Source of the DNA: Candidatus Methanimicrococcus labiotermitis
GTDB lineage: Archaea > Halobacteriota > Methanosarcinia > Methanosarcinales > Methanosarcinaceae
Assembly (NCBI GenBank): GCA_009784005.1
Contig: WRCE01000001.1
Location: forward strand, 1-64,000
Length of the DNA: 64,000 nucleotides
Direction: 5' to 3'
This document shows, in pieces, positions 1 through 7,702 of this stretch; the stretch's first letter is position 1; the number at the start of each line of letters is the position of its first letter. The notes beneath the pieces are model-generated. The model saw nothing but the letters and a program-made list of their open reading frames with translations. It had not been told where the DNA came from and made no database searches. A program made the translations under genes and the position numbers.

Positions 1-147
1 TAATATGAAAAGGGAAAGCAAAATCAACAAATGGTAAGAATGGAAAATAACGATACTCAGAATCATCAATGTAATGATCTTCGTCCGCGGGTCCAATTTA
101 TGCAAAAAGGATTTGCCGTCAACATAAGCTAAAAACGGGCGCCGCAT
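1..147 (-). CDS. ecfT: ECF transporter transmembrane protein EcfT (5' part, runs off the window)
   Basis: The first 49 codons of a gene read leftward out of the window. They begin at ATG 147-145, one base after the ecfA stop, with an SD-like GAGAAGATGA upstream. The translation starts MRRPFLAYVDGKSFLHKLDP and continues with RTKIITLMIL, matching the conserved N-terminus of EcfT (the SFLHKLDPRTK motif before the first membrane helix). EcfT is the integral membrane scaffold joining the ATPases to a substrate-binding S component. The order bioY-ecfA-ecfT on one strand suggests a biotin or general vitamin uptake unit. The rest of the gene is not visible. Confidence 0.85.
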   Translation of the reverse strand, partial: MRRPFLAYVDGKSFLHKLDPRTKIITLMILSIVIFHSYHLLILLSLFIL

Positions 148-148
148 T

Positions 149-1285
149 TTAATCATCTTCTCGGGGTTGACCATCGTTTTTGGAAAGGTCGCTTTCGAAA
201 TTGCCGGTTTTGAAATAAGCGATGATTTCATCGGCGGCTTTGTCGGGACTCCAAACCGATTCCGAAATATCAAAACCCTCTTCGCGAAGGCGCTTCATCA
301 GCTTGACGATGTCGGGAAGGCGGTATTTCCCCGATGAAATGTAGTCGGCCGCGCTGCCGTTAAAGACGACCTCTCCTTTTTCAAAGAAAATGACGCGGTC
401 GGCTTTGAGCAATTCTTTTGGCTCATGCGTGATACAAACAATCGTTTTGCCCCGTTCACGAAGTTCATCCACAATCTTGGTAACGCGCTCTTCGGCGGCA
501 TAATCCAGCATGGAAACAACTTCGTCAAAAACAATGCAATCGGGGTCCATGGCCAAAACGCCGGCAATCGCCGCCGCCTGCGCTTCGCCGCCGCTGAGAG
601 AAGACGGGTCTTGAAAAGCCAAGTCCCGAACGCGAACGGCGTCCATTGCGTTATCGACGCGCTCGCGGATTTCTTTTCGGCTCAAACCCAAATTTTCGGG
701 CCCGAACGCGATGTCCTCTTCCACCGTGTTGCCGACAAACTGGACATACGGGTTTTGGAAAACGATGCCGACTCTTCGGTGGATTTGCGGGATGTGCTTG
801 TTGAGCTTAGTGTCCATGCCGTACACCCGCATTGTTCCCGATGTCGGCCGTAAAAGAGCGTTTAAGTGGTAGGCGAATGTGGATTTGCCCGACCCGTTCA
901 GGCCGGCAATGATCGTATACTCGCCTTTGTAGATTTTGAGATTGATTTTTTTCAAAACCGTCTCGCCGCCCGGGTATGAAAATGAAAGATCGACGGCTTC
1001 GAAAACGATGTCGGAAGATTTCGAAGAGTCTTCGCCGCTGTTTTCATTCTCTTTTCCGTGCCCTTTTTCATTCTCGTTTTTGTTCTCCTTTCCGTGCCCT
1101 TTTTCATTCTCGTTTTTGTTCTCAAAAATCTCTGCTGCCTCCGGTTCGGCGGATTTATCTTCCGCTGTGGAAAGTTTGGCTGAGGCTTCGTTTTTCGGCT
1201 CGTCCCGTAAGTCCGACTTAACAACGGATTCTTCGGGAACCGGCTCTTTTTTCTCAGGCTTTGCAGATTTTTTGAATGGAAACAT
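149..1285 (-). CDS. ecfA: ECF transporter ATP-binding protein (EcfA/CbiO family) with a repeat-bearing N-terminal extension
   Basis: ABC ATPase of about 378 aa that would power vitamin uptake through EcfT and BioY at the inner face of the membrane. Visible motifs are Walker A GLNGSGKST, the Q-loop FQNPYVQF, signature LSGGEAQ, Walker B CIVFDEV and switch His in ITHE. CbiO/EcfA proteins usually have about 280 aa. Here roughly the first 95 residues are a charged extension that includes a 12-residue repeat (NKNENEKGHGKE, two copies, near 1044-1125). I chose ATG 1285 because GGTGA lies 5 nt upstream; a GTG at 1294 overlaps that SD. The gene follows bioY by 24 nt and precedes ecfT by 1 nt. The DEVVSMLD stretch replaces the usual DEPTSMLD, but the catalytic Glu is kept. 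Confidence 0.9.
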   Translation of the reverse strand: MFPFKKSAKPEKKEPVPEESVVKSDLRDEPKNEASAKLSTAEDKSAEPEAAEIFENKNENEKGHGKENKNENEKGHGKENENSGEDSSKSSDIVFEAVDLSFSYPGGETVLKKINLKIYKGEYTIIAGLNGSGKSTFAYHLNALLRPTSGTMRVYGMDTKLNKHIPQIHRRVGIVFQNPYVQFVGNTVEEDIAFGPENLGLSRKEIRERVDNAMDAVRVRDLAFQDPSSLSGGEAQAAAIAGVLAMDPDCIVFDEVVSMLDYAAEERVTKIVDELRERGKTIVCITHEPKELLKADRVIFFEKGEVVFNGSAADYISSGKYRLPDIVKLMKRLREEGFDISESVWSPDKAADEIIAYFKTGNFESDLSKNDGQPREDD

Positions 1286-1309
1286 ATGTTTCACCGTTTT
1301 TTGAAATGT

Positions 1310-1987
1310 TTATGAAATGTTTTTGAAATTGATTTTTTTGTAGACAATTGATGCAACCAAAGCAACGCCAATTGATTTAACGATATCGCCTAAAACAAAC
1401 GGCACAAATCCTGCCTTAAACGCGGTGGTCAACGAAATGTTTGCGAAGAATGACAAATGAACGGTGCCGATACTGAGAATGAGAAGGCTGCCGAGCAAAG
1501 CGATCAGGAGGAAAACCACGGGTTTTAAGAAGTAAGTGTTGATGTCGTCCAAATTGTTTTCATCTTTTAAAAGGAGGGACGCCATTGGTTTTAAGATAAA
1601 AGCCGCGGGTTTTAAGAGGAAAATCGGCGGGTTTTTATTCGCTTTTTCACTGAGAAAACCGACAATAAACGCAACAATAACAAATGAGTACAAGTAACCG
1701 CCTGTCGGCCCGAGAATGACACCAAGACCGCTGCTGCCGCCGGCAAAAACCGGATAACCTATTAATCCGACGAGCAGGTAAACGATAATGCAGACGGGAC
1801 CCCAGTTTCTGCCAAGCGTCACCGCCGCCAGCAGCACGAAAAATGTCTGCAGCGTAATCGGAACAAATGGAAGCGGAATGCGAATCCAAGCCCCGACGGC
1901 GATTAATGCCGCAAAAAGAGCGACGAAAACCATTTTCTTAATCTTTACCGAATTGTCGTTGTTTTCATTGTTGACAAGGTCACTCAT
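1310..1987 (-). CDS. bioY: Biotin transporter S component BioY
   Basis: Hydrophobic membrane protein of about 225 aa with the BioY pattern: IRIPLPFVPITLQTFFVLLA after the first helix, then GPTGGYLYSF. It binds biotin in the membrane and pairs with the EcfA/EcfT module encoded just downstream. An insert of about 40 residues between mid-protein helices carries imperfect copies of a LLKP-containing unit (1530-1640), unlike typical BioY of about 190 aa. ATG 1987 is preferred over 1996 because TGTGAT sits just upstream. The stop codon falls in a short direct duplication (AACATTTCA repeated, about 1299-1325) that leads into the ecfA ribosome site. Confidence 0.9.
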   Translation of the reverse strand: MSDLVNNENNDNSVKIKKMVFVALFAALIAVGAWIRIPLPFVPITLQTFFVLLAAVTLGRNWGPVCIIVYLLVGLIGYPVFAGGSSGLGVILGPTGGYLYSFVIVAFIVGFLSEKANKNPPIFLLKPAAFILKPMASLLLKDENNLDDINTYFLKPVVFLLIALLGSLLILSIGTVHLSFFANISLTTAFKAGFVPFVLGDIVKSIGVALVASIVYKKINFKNIS

Positions 1988-2000
1988 AATTATCACATAA

Positions 2001-2092
2001 TTTACAAAATTTACATAATTGTTACAAAAGTTTACAAAAATTTACAAAATCTTACAAAAATTTACAAAATCTTACAAAAATTTATTACAAAG
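2001..2092. repeat. Tandem array of about 10 and 20 nt units upstream of bioY
   Basis: Repeats of TTTACAAAA alternating with CTTACAAAA lie immediately upstream of the bioY start, so they would sit in its 5' leader. Confidence 0.85.
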
Positions 2093-2492
2093 ATCAAATA
2101 AGCCGTCGGATTACAGAAAAGGAATCTGACGGATTTATTGTAAACCCAAACACATCAATAGAGTAAACAATCATTTCTTATATATGTTTCTGAAAAACGA
2201 GATTTTACATGAAAAATTAACATTTTGCACGCAGAGTTACAAGCTTGAATGAAAAACAGTTAAATGAGGCATTTATTTTGCCGGTCAAATTCCTCTGTTT
2301 GAACGTCTGATTGCCCGTGCCTTTTTTGTGACCTTAAAATGACGTTTGTTTTGCGTCATTTTTGCATAAAGTCAAATAGAATCAGATGTAAATAATCAAT
2401 GATTTCATTGTCAGTGATTTACTGTCATCGCTATTACTGTTATCGTTATTCTGATATCTCTATTACTCATTTCAAAAGAAAGGTAAAAAATC
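2093..2492. other. Intergenic region between divergent bioY and gerW
   Basis: About 400 bases with no convincing gene. A TATA-like TTATATAT at 2178-2185 could serve bioY (minus) or the gerW cluster (plus). GACGTTTGTTTTGCGTCATT at about 2341-2360 can form a small hairpin. Nothing else is recognised. Confidence 0.5.
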
Positions 2493-2897
2493 ATGACTAT
2501 TCAAGAAGTTATTTCAGAAGTGACCGAAGAACTTGAAAAAATTGTCAGCGCGCAAACGGTTGTCGGTGAACCGATTACGGCGGGCAAAAAGACTTTCATC
2601 CCGATTACGCGCCTTTCCGTCGGCTTTGTCAGCGGCGGATTTGAAACCGGCAGCAAAGACGGCGCAACGGCTCCCTACGGCGGCGGCGGCGGGGCAGGCG
2701 CTAAAGTCGAACCGGTCGCTTTTATTGTGATTGACGACGACAAAACCGAAATTTTAACCATTCGCGAATCACAACTGGAAGACGAGATTGTCAGATTCCT
2801 GTCTATGATTCCGTCCATCATCGACAAAATTAAAACGGCCGGGAAAAACAAAGAATCCAAACCCAAAACCATTATCATCGATGATGACGAGGTTTGA
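2493..2897 (+). CDS. GerW/YtfJ family protein
   Basis: 134 aa protein with the GerW (YtfJ, COG3874) pattern: an N-terminal helix, then GKKTFIPITRLSVGFVSGG, a glycine-rich YGGGGGAGA loop, and VEPVAFIVID. In Bacillus the family is tied to spore germination, but members occur widely in non-sporulating bacteria and some archaea; the biochemical role is unclear. The start has an SD (AAAGG) about 8 nt upstream. It is followed 61 nt later by a DUF2953 gene, the same pairing as ytfJ/ytfI in Bacillus, so a shared function is likely. No signal peptide is visible. Confidence 0.85.
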   Translation: MTIQEVISEVTEELEKIVSAQTVVGEPITAGKKTFIPITRLSVGFVSGGFETGSKDGATAPYGGGGGAGAKVEPVAFIVIDDDKTEILTIRESQLEDEIVRFLSMIPSIIDKIKTAGKNKESKPKTIIIDDDEV

Positions 2898-2958
2898 TTC
2901 GTTTGATTAAATTCTAAATGCCGCCAACTTCTGATTTGATTATATTTAGATTTGTGTC

Positions 2959-4380
2959 ATGACACTCGAATCCGCTCTTTCGGCGGCCGGCTACTATTTG
3001 CTTTTGGGCGCCGGCCTTATCCTCCTCCTCCTTTTCATCCTTTTAGCTGCGGTTGTCATTGCGCTTGTCATTGCGTTTCTGTTCGCGCGCCTTCACAGCG
3101 AAACCCGCGTCAGAATCGCCCCGTCTTCACTGGAAAGCCGCATTCTTCTTTTTCTCAAAATCCCGTTTTACCGATATGATATCATCGATTATGACGACGC
3201 GATTGATTTTGATGACATTATCGGCTATGTCGGTATCGAAAAGACGGCGCACGGCGCCGATTCCAAACACAAGCCCGATAAAAGCGTCTGCCATGTGATA
3301 TTGGAAGATGAGCATGTCCGATTCAAAACAGTGAAATCCAATAAGCACAGCAGCGAGTACGAAATCCATATTCATTCACATGAAGCCGCCTACATGCACA
3401 TGACAAAAACGGAGAGAGGAGAAGAAACGGGCGAAAGAGAAGAAGCGAATGAAATGAAAGAAACGGATGAAATGAGAGAGGCAGACGTTTCCGATTTTGA
3501 ATATGAGGCGGCGGATGCCGCCGAGCACGAGACGTCAACCGTTGAAGATGACGGTGTTGATTTTGAAGGTGTTGAAGACGCCGATGAAGACGATTACGAT
3601 TTTGAAGATGACGAAGAAGACGATTACGATTTTGATTTCGGCTTTGCCTTTGAAAATATTTCAGAAGACATCTCAAATGAATTGAAGGAAATGAAAAAAT
3701 ATGTGGATTTATCAAACCCGTCTCAATTCGCTTCCGATTCGATTTCGGCCTCTGTTAAAATTTCACGCGCCGCCGCCCGTTTCGTCGGCGCCCTTTTGCT
3801 GAGAACAAACTTTACGGAATTGTCGGCGGACCTGATTTACGGCTTATCCGACCCCGCCGACACGGCGCTGTCATACGGCGGCATCCACTCTTTTAAAGCC
3901 TCCCTTTACGCTTATTTCCTTCACGTCGAAGCAACGTCCCGCTTTTCGAGAAAGAGACAAAAAGCGGGACAGATGGCGGCCGTTATGAGAGACGAGATAC
4001 TCGTTGTGCCCGACCTGTCACAAAGAACCGCCGAGGGCAAAACCGATATCGTATTTTCGTTTTGGCTGCCGCATTTGTGTCTGCCGTCGCTTCGCCTGCT
4101 GCTGAACAAAAACAGCCGCTGGGTTTTCCGGCATTATGTTTATCCTTACTTCATCCGCCATTCTTTCAGGATATGGAAAGAAGAGCGCCAAAAGGAGAAG
4201 GAAGAACAACGAAAGGAGAAGGAAGAACGCCGAAAGGAGAGAGGGGAAAAGAAAAGGGAGAGAGGGGAAAAGAAAAGGGAAGCCGGGGAAATGAAAAGGG
4301 AAGCCGAGGAAATGAAAAAGGGATCTGAGGAAAGGAACCGCGAACACCCGTCACCCGACCCTGCCGTTTCCGGGGTTTGA
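2959..4380 (+). CDS. DUF2953 membrane-anchored protein (YtfI-like) with charged repeats
   Basis: 473 aa. Residues 1-35 form one or two membrane segments (LLLGAGLILLLLFILLAAVVIALVIAFLF in pieces). The C-terminal half holds the DUF2953 signature: LIYGLSDPADTALSYGGIHS around residues 295-315 and FSFWLPHLCLPSLRLLL around 355-375. Between them lies an Asp/Glu-rich stretch (about residues 155-230) that splits the family core. The last 70 residues are Lys/Glu/Arg repeats (KEEQRKEKEERRKERGEKK type), probably a charged helix. Its function is unknown; adjacency to GerW matches the Bacillus ytfI-ytfJ arrangement. The low-complexity tracts look like local expansions rather than family features. Confidence 0.75.
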   Translation: MTLESALSAAGYYLLLGAGLILLLLFILLAAVVIALVIAFLFARLHSETRVRIAPSSLESRILLFLKIPFYRYDIIDYDDAIDFDDIIGYVGIEKTAHGADSKHKPDKSVCHVILEDEHVRFKTVKSNKHSSEYEIHIHSHEAAYMHMTKTERGEETGEREEANEMKETDEMREADVSDFEYEAADAAEHETSTVEDDGVDFEGVEDADEDDYDFEDDEEDDYDFDFGFAFENISEDISNELKEMKKYVDLSNPSQFASDSISASVKISRAAARFVGALLLRTNFTELSADLIYGLSDPADTALSYGGIHSFKASLYAYFLHVEATSRFSRKRQKAGQMAAVMRDEILVVPDLSQRTAEGKTDIVFSFWLPHLCLPSLRLLLNKNSRWVFRHYVYPYFIRHSFRIWKEERQKEKEEQRKEKEERRKERGEKKRERGEKKREAGEMKREAEEMKKGSEERNREHPSPDPAVSGV

Positions 4381-4405
4381 CTTTTATTTAAGGAGGCGAA
4401 ATGCA

Positions 4406-4942
4406 ATGCCAAAGAAGGAATTACGAAAAACGCTCGGTGACCCGAAGGCGCCGTCTGTGGTAACGCTGATGGGCTTGATTGACACACAGAGCAAGGAAAC
4501 AATTCGTAAGTGGTGCCTCGGGTACGCGCAAGACAAGATTTTGCCGATATTTGAGAAGCATTGCCCGGGCGATGAACGCCCGCGAAAAGCAGTTAACGCC
4601 GCTCATGACTACCTTGACGGCAAGGTTAAATTTCCCGTCGTCAAAAATATCATCCTTAATGATTGCCATGGAGCCGCTCGCGAGCTTAACGCGAATCCCG
4701 CGGCGCAGGCGGCGGCAAGGGCTGTCGGCCAAGGCACGGCAGTCGTACACACCTTGACGCACGCGCTTGGCCTGTACTTCTATGCGGCGGCGGCTGTCGC
4801 CTATGACCGCGCGGGACTTGAAGCAACCGATGACGTGTATGCGAAAATTGCAGAGGAAGTGTGCCTTGACTACACAAATGCGCTTCGTGCTGTCGCCGCG
4901 GAGAACGAACCCAATCCGGTCAAGTTGAAATGGAATTGTTGA
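4406..4942 (+). CDS. Putative immunity protein, Imm5-like
   Basis: 178 aa protein resembling the bacterial 'putative immunity protein' (Imm5-like) family: RKTLGDPKAPSVVTLMGLID near the N-terminus, then ARAVGQGTAVVHTLTHALG, and a C-terminal NEPNPVKLKWNC. In bacteria such proteins are predicted to neutralise polymorphic toxins; that role is a computational prediction for the family. Two ATGs occur (4401 and 4406) and only 4406 is in frame; AGGAGG lies 9 nt upstream. No cognate toxin gene is seen nearby. Family membership is likely; toxin immunity in an archaeon is inference. Confidence 0.75.
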   Translation: MPKKELRKTLGDPKAPSVVTLMGLIDTQSKETIRKWCLGYAQDKILPIFEKHCPGDERPRKAVNAAHDYLDGKVKFPVVKNIILNDCHGAARELNANPAAQAAARAVGQGTAVVHTLTHALGLYFYAAAAVAYDRAGLEATDDVYAKIAEEVCLDYTNALRAVAAENEPNPVKLKWNC

Positions 4943-5069
4943 AAAAGTCAGAACGAAAATTCAGCATACGCTCCGGTCAACAATCCCGAATCATATGAAA
5001 AAAATCGCTCGTATCATAATTTAGTTTTTAATTTTTGTTCGGGCGCGCGGCCCGAACAAAAGAAAAGAA

Positions 5070-5141
5070 AGCCCCGTGCGTGATTTGAACACGCGGCCTG
5101 CTGATTACAAGTCAGCCGCTATACCCCTAAGCCAACGAGGC
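5070..5141 (-). tRNA. tRNA-Thr (anticodon TGT)
   Basis: On the minus strand the sequence begins GCCTCGTTGGCTTAGGGGTA. Acceptor arms GCCTCGT and ACGGGGC pair with one G-U. The anticodon loop is CTTGTAA inside the CTGA/TCAG stem, and the T arm is GCGTG-TTCAAAT-CACGC. CCA is not encoded; the discriminator is T. It reads ACA threonine codons. Confidence 0.95.
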
Positions 5142-5242
5142 GCTTTGAAGTAGTGCTCAGATACAATTCATAATTAATAAATTTTATGGCATAATGCGAA
5201 ATGATGCTTTTTTAAATGATGCCATCAATAAAATTATCAATA

Positions 5243-5326
5243 AATCATCAAAAACACCAAAATCATCAATAAAATCATCAATTAATCATCAATTAATCAT
5301 CAATTAATCATCAATTAATCATCAAT
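5243..5326. repeat. AT-rich tandem array, 11-nt unit
   Basis: Copies of ATCATCAATTA, degenerate at the left and near-perfect from 5271, fill the gap between tRNA-Thr and the aldolase gene. The rest of the 4943-5367 gap (outside the tRNA) is AT-rich with no gene seen. Confidence 0.9.
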
Positions 5327-5367
5327 AGACGTCAATAAAAACCATACAATTTTTCAGGTTATCCAAA

Positions 5368-6015
5368 ATGTGGCAGAATATCTCGGCAATCGGCAAAAAA
5401 GTCGTCACTTCCGGCTTGGTGGAGGCAAATTTCGGGAATATCAGCGTTCGCTCGGCATCGGGCAATTCTTTCGTGATTACAAAAACGAAAACGGCGCTGG
5501 ATGAGATTCAAAGAGACAGCGTCATTGAAGTGCCTATCGAAGAGCCTAACGAGGCGCCTGTTGAAACGTTTGCCGAAACGCCTGATTTTGACTCGCCGGA
5601 ATACACGATGATTCCAAAAAGCGTATTTGGCGCCATTGAGAAAACAGCGTCTTCCGAAACACGCATTCATCGCCGAATTTATCAGAAAACGAAAGCGAAG
5701 GCAATCCTTCACGCTCATTGCCCTTATTCCGTTGTCATGTCGATTCTGGAATTTGAAAAGGGAAATACGGAAATTATTCCGATTGACAGCGAAGGAAAAC
5801 TCTTTTTGAAAAGGATACCGATCGTGGAAGGCGGCATTGGGAGCGAAGAACTTGCAAAAAATGCGGCAAAAGCCTTTGAAGACGATAATATTAAAGGTGT
5901 CGTTGTCCTCGGGCACGGAACGATTGCCGCCGGCGAAACGTTGGAAGAGGCTTATTACATCACGGCGCAGCTGGAGCACGCGGCGAAAATCAAATACATG
6001 TATGAGAAGGCTTAA
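5368..6015 (+). CDS. Class II aldolase/adducin family protein (L-fuculose-phosphate aldolase-like)
   Basis: 215 aa zinc-dependent aldolase fold. Visible are the N-terminal SGLVEANFGNISVR (the GNxS phosphate-binding turn), the zinc motif HAHCP and VVVLGHGTIAAG near the C-terminus. In methanogens the homologue MJ1418 makes lactaldehyde, a precursor of the lactate moiety of coenzyme F420, so that role is plausible here. A roughly 20-residue Glu/Pro-rich stretch (residues about 53-75) is unusual for the family. The start is preceded by AGGTTATCC. The following genes run on the same strand, but gaps of about 190 nt argue against tight coupling. Confidence 0.85.
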   Translation: MWQNISAIGKKVVTSGLVEANFGNISVRSASGNSFVITKTKTALDEIQRDSVIEVPIEEPNEAPVETFAETPDFDSPEYTMIPKSVFGAIEKTASSETRIHRRIYQKTKAKAILHAHCPYSVVMSILEFEKGNTEIIPIDSEGKLFLKRIPIVEGGIGSEELAKNAAKAFEDDNIKGVVVLGHGTIAAGETLEEAYYITAQLEHAAKIKYMYEKA

Positions 6016-6205
6016 AATGTAAACCATAATAAACCAAAACAAAATCAAAATAAACCAAATTCAAACAAAATTCAAACCAAAATAAAACCAAAGAATTTCA
6101 TCCGCTGCCGGCCAATTATTTTTATTATTTTCAATCGAATTGTTATATATAGGTAAAAGAACAAGTATAGAGAAGCAGTTCAAAACAATCAGGGAAATAC
6201 ATCCA

Positions 6206-6901
6206 ATGGCAGCCAATTCGCTCAGACCGTATGTGACAGAAACGATTGTGGACCCGGTCGCAAAGATATTCATAAAGATCGGGATTTCGCCCAATACGCT
6301 TTCGATCATCTCGTGTTTATTTTCAATATTCGCAGGCGTTTTCTATTATTTGGCGGGTGACAATTATTTCCGATTGGACGCGTCTTATTATTTCCTTCTG
6401 GTCGCCGCCATCTGCGTTCTCATCAATTCGGGATTGGACGCCTTGGACGGCGCTGTTGCCCGTTTAAGGGGCATCGCCGGCAAAAAAGGCGACTTTTTAG
6501 ACCATGTTATTGACCGTTACGCCGACGTTTTTATTATTTCGGGTATTGTTTTTGGCGGCTTTTGCTCGTGGTGGATTGGAATCATCGCGTTAGCCGGCGT
6601 CCTTTTGACAAGCTACCTCGGAACGCAAGCGCAGGCCATGGATATCGGGCGGTATTACGGCGGCATCATGGGACGCGCCGACCGTTTGATAATAATTTTG
6701 GCGTCCTCCTTCGCCGACTTCGCTTATATCGCGTGGTACGACACGGCCGCCTCGTTTTGGGGCGTCTCCTTCCTCGGGTGGGCAATGATTATTATTGCCG
6801 TCGGGTCCCACATTACAGCATTCCAGCGGATTTACCACATATGGAAAAAACTTGACCGAGAAGATAAGGACGAAAAGAGCAGGCGGGAAGCTGAAGGTTG
6901 A
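6206..6901 (+). CDS. CDP-alcohol phosphatidyltransferase, probable archaetidylinositol phosphate synthase
   Basis: 231 aa integral membrane enzyme with about six helices. The family signature is complete: DALDGAVAR, eight residues, then G, DFLDHVIDR, giving the metal-binding Asp residues. It would join a CDP-activated archaeal lipid to an alcohol phosphate such as inositol phosphate in the membrane. I start at ATG 6206 (MAANSLRPYV), which has AGGGA about 10 nt upstream; a longer reading from 6140 lacks family similarity. Substrate assignment is inferred from similarity to archaeal AIP synthases. The stop codon lies at the start of a repeat array. Confidence 0.8.
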   Translation: MAANSLRPYVTETIVDPVAKIFIKIGISPNTLSIISCLFSIFAGVFYYLAGDNYFRLDASYYFLLVAAICVLINSGLDALDGAVARLRGIAGKKGDFLDHVIDRYADVFIISGIVFGGFCSWWIGIIALAGVLLTSYLGTQAQAMDIGRYYGGIMGRADRLIIILASSFADFAYIAWYDTAASFWGVSFLGWAMIIIAVGSHITAFQRIYHIWKKLDREDKDEKSRREAEG

Positions 6902-6957
6902 ATCTGAAAATTGGACCCGAAAGTTGAATCCGAAAGCAGAATTCGAAAGTTAAATCG
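6893..6957. repeat. Stop-anchored imperfect tandem repeat after the CDP-alcohol transferase
   Basis: Units of about 14-22 nt, of the type GAAAGTTGAATCC, repeat from the terminal codons. The gene's own GTTGA (with stop TGA) is copied downstream. Confidence 0.7.
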
Positions 6958-7013
6958 GCGCGGCCGTTTTTTAAACTTTAACATAAACATAAATTATAAC
7001 TTTTTGAAAACAA

Positions 7014-7466
7014 ATGTCATCAAAAGCCCCTTTTATTTATTTGGATCATATCGCCGATATCCGTTTTATCGCGCGCGGCGAAACTTTAGAAACGCTTTTT
7101 GAAAATGCGGCTCTCGCAACATTATCCGTCATTGCCGATGTTGAAACGGTCACGCCGGAAATTGATTTTGAAATTGAATTGGAAACCGTCAGCTTGGAAA
7201 ACTTAATCGTGGATTTCCTTTCAGAACTTCTTTTTTTGTTTGACTCCGAAGAAACCATGATCGGAAAAGTCAGCGTCTCAGAAATCGGCAAATATGAAAA
7301 CGAGGACGGCGAAGAGAAATATGTCGTCAAAGCCGTTGCCTCGGGCGAGCCGATCAACCGCGAGCGTCAAGATTTCAAGACAGAAGTGAAAGCGGTCACT
7401 TATAGCGGCATCCGTGTTGATAAAACAGAAGACGGATACGAGACCGAAGTTGTTTTGGATTTGTAA
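7014..7466 (+). CDS. Archease
   Basis: 150 aa. The N-terminus FIYLDHIADIRFIARGETLETLFENAA matches the archease family (LDHTADxG pattern) and the C-terminus TYSGIRV...EVVLDL closes the fold. Archease is a chaperone-like cofactor that turns over the RNA ligase RtcB and widens its nucleotide use. rtcB lies next on the same strand, the commonest archease context. A conserved metal-binding Asp is present in LDHIADI, and the usual Thr after DH is Ile here. The SD is weak. An intergenic repeat array separates the two genes (237 nt). Confidence 0.9.
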   Translation: MSSKAPFIYLDHIADIRFIARGETLETLFENAALATLSVIADVETVTPEIDFEIELETVSLENLIVDFLSELLFLFDSEETMIGKVSVSEIGKYENEDGEEKYVVKAVASGEPINRERQDFKTEVKAVTYSGIRVDKTEDGYETEVVLDL

Positions 7467-7545
7467 ATTTGAATTTGTAAACTCGGATTTGTAAGTTTGA
7501 ATTGTGAATTTGTGGCGCGGTCTGATTCGTGAATTTGGATTGGTA
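7458..7545. repeat. Stop-anchored repeats after archease
   Basis: Copies of GATTTGTAA(A/G)TTTGAA-type units (about 17-30 nt) start with the last codons and TAA stop of the archease gene and decay downstream. Confidence 0.75.
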
Positions 7546-7640
7546 AACGCTGTCAGATTTCATGAGCGCCGTTTCGGAGCCGGCTCAGTCATCAAACATT
7601 TTAAATCAAAAACTCCTTTATTATATTATTCATCTATCAA

Positions 7641-7692
7641 CGCAATCATTTAACGCAATCATTTAACGCAATCATTTAACGCAATCATTTAA
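7641..7692. repeat. Tandem array of four 13-nt units before rtcB
   Basis: CGCAATCATTTAA repeated four times and ending directly at the rtcB ribosome site (AAAGGGAAAA). Confidence 0.95.
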
Positions 7693-7702
7693 AGGGAAAA
7701 TT

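Noticed and set aside
2341-2360. Hairpin GACGTTTGTTTTGCGTC as a riboswitch or biotin operator
   Set aside because: It is short, single, and unlike known archaeal biotin-responsive sites.
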